Source: Nanobdellota archaeon
Lineage (GTDB): Archaea; Nanobdellota; Nanobdellia; Woesearchaeales; B3-WOES
Assembly (NCBI GenBank): GCA_023131705.1
Contig: JAGLZG010000041.1
Coordinates: 1-7,240 of the forward strand
Reading direction: 5' to 3'
DNA: 7,240 nucleotides
Part shown: positions 6,960 to 7,240 of the stretch, one piece after another
How the letters are laid out: each line of letters starts with the position of its first letter
Numbering within the stretch: position 1 is the stretch's first letter
The notes under the pieces: generated by a model
What the model was told of the DNA's origin: nothing
Database searches by the model: none
Seen by the model: only the letters and a program-made list of their open reading frames with translations
Position numbers and translations under genes: made by a program

Positions 6960-6967
6960 TATATAAA
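6960..6967 (-). promoter_or_regulatory. TATA-box element for the minus-strand operon
   Basis: On the minus strand the sequence CCAAAACCTTTATATATTA (about 6975-6957) contains a TTTATATA-type TATA box preceded by an A/C-rich stretch that could serve as the TFB recognition element. It is centred about 37 nt before the AbrB-type ATG. With the usual archaeal spacing of roughly 25-27 nt, transcription would start near 6937, giving a nearly leaderless mRNA, consistent with the missing ribosome-binding site. AT-richness makes any TATA call uncertain. Confidence 0.6.
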
Positions 6968-7018
6968 GGTTTTGGTTTTTTAGTTGTTATTTGAAAATAG
7001 TTAGAAAAAAAAGAAAAG

Positions 7019-7030
7019 TTTTATATATAA
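7019..7030 (+). promoter_or_regulatory. TATA-box element for the plus-strand gene
   Basis: TTTTATATATAA preceded by the purine-rich GAAAAG (7013-7018), which suits an archaeal TFB recognition element. Transcription would start near 7050, giving a leader of about 45 nt that includes the ribosome-binding site at 7084-7090. The core TTATATATAA (7021-7030) is itself a perfect palindrome and could in principle be read in both directions. Confidence 0.6.
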
Positions 7031-7083
7031 ATAGTATCTGTTGTTGATATTAGAATAAGTATAGGATATATAAAAAAATAAAA

Positions 7084-7090
7084 AGGTGAT
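7084..7090 (+). promoter_or_regulatory. Ribosome-binding site of the plus-strand gene
   Basis: AGGTGAT lies 4 nt before the ATG at 7095 and is a complete match to the complement of the archaeal 16S 3' end (AUCACCU). It is one of the strongest such sites in the window and fixes the start of the truncated gene. Confidence 0.8.
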
Positions 7091-7094
7091 AGAA

Positions 7095-7240
7095 ATGTTA
7101 GGATTTGAAGCATTAGCAAATATGGGCACTACTTCTTTAATTATAACAATTGTTATGTATATCTATTTTGCAATAGCTCTGATGAGTATTGCGAAAAAGA
7201 CAAATACTCCTAATGGCTGGTTAGCTTTTATACCTATAGC
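7095..7240 (+). CDS. Small membrane protein, N-terminus only (cut by window edge)
   Basis: A plus-strand frame opens at 7095 behind a strong ribosome-binding site and stays open for 48 codons to the edge. It begins MLGFEALANMGTTS, then a hydrophobic helix (about 14-32), then a cytoplasmic-looking turn AKKTNTPNGWLAFIPI (33-48). The 'A.KT.T.ngWLAfIPI' block, usually followed by 'AN.yl', is familiar from small multi-pass membrane proteins common in archaea and in many bacteria (DUF5684-like), whose function is not known to me. It is transcribed away from the MoxR/VWA operon from its own promoter, so a shared function is not implied. The rest of the protein, presumably further membrane helices, lies outside the window. 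Confidence 0.75.
   Translation, partial: MLGFEALANMGTTSLIITIVMYIYFAIALMSIAKKTNTPNGWLAFIPI

Noticed and set aside
6927..6960. TAA/ATT triplet run resembling a short tandem repeat
   Set aside because: The units are irregular and few, as expected of AT-only promoter sequence. It is described as a candidate operator rather than a repeat element, and nothing suggests CRISPR or a mobile-element end.
7063..7073. Second TATA-like sequence just before the plus-strand gene
   Set aside because: It would place transcription start at or very near the ATG, leaving the strong AGGTGAT ribosome-binding site outside the mRNA. The upstream element at 7019-7030 fits better.

Overview
The window looks archaeal, AT-rich and tightly packed, most like a small-genome lineage (DPANN such as Woesearchaeota is a guess that the sequence cannot settle). 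Four things point to archaea. TATA-box elements sit at archaeal distances in the only real intergenic gap. Ribosome-binding sites are GGTGA/GAGGTG, complementary to an archaeal 16S tail. The head gene has a very short predicted leader with no ribosome-binding site. The protein families are of archaeal flavour.

Layout: almost everything (1-6926) is one minus-strand operon, read from right to left. It runs: a 64-aa SpoVT/AbrB-type DNA-binding protein (6732-6926); a BatA-like membrane-anchored VWA protein (4975-6732); a 795-aa protein with two VWA domains flanking a degenerate glutamine-amidotransferase-like domain (2591-4978); a small membrane-anchored coiled-coil protein (2089-2565); a three-pass membrane protein (1103-2086); a MoxR-family AAA+ ATPase (115-1050, start revised to the ATG at 1050); and the first 36 codons of a DUF58 protein (1-110), cut by the window edge. 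Gene junctions are tight: TAATG, ATGA, 2 nt, 4 nt, plus two short gaps of 25 and 52 nt. No terminator-like sequence is visible on the coding strand.

A 168-nt divergent intergenic region (6927-7094) holds a TATA element for the operon, two AT-only perfect palindromes 21 bp apart, and a separate TATA element plus ribosome-binding site for a plus-strand gene. That gene (7095 to the edge) encodes a small membrane protein, also cut off.

How the genes may work together: MoxR, DUF58 and VWA proteins form a widespread module in which the ATPase is thought to remodel or activate metal-binding VWA partners. By the positive-inside rule, all three MIDAS-type VWA domains here face outward, while MoxR and DUF58 are cytoplasmic. 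The three-pass protein and the coiled-coil protein, which I cannot assign to named families, are therefore the natural candidates to link the two sides of the membrane. An AbrB-type protein at the operon head suggests autoregulation. The core module is known; the least described parts are the two accessory membrane proteins and the regulatory head.
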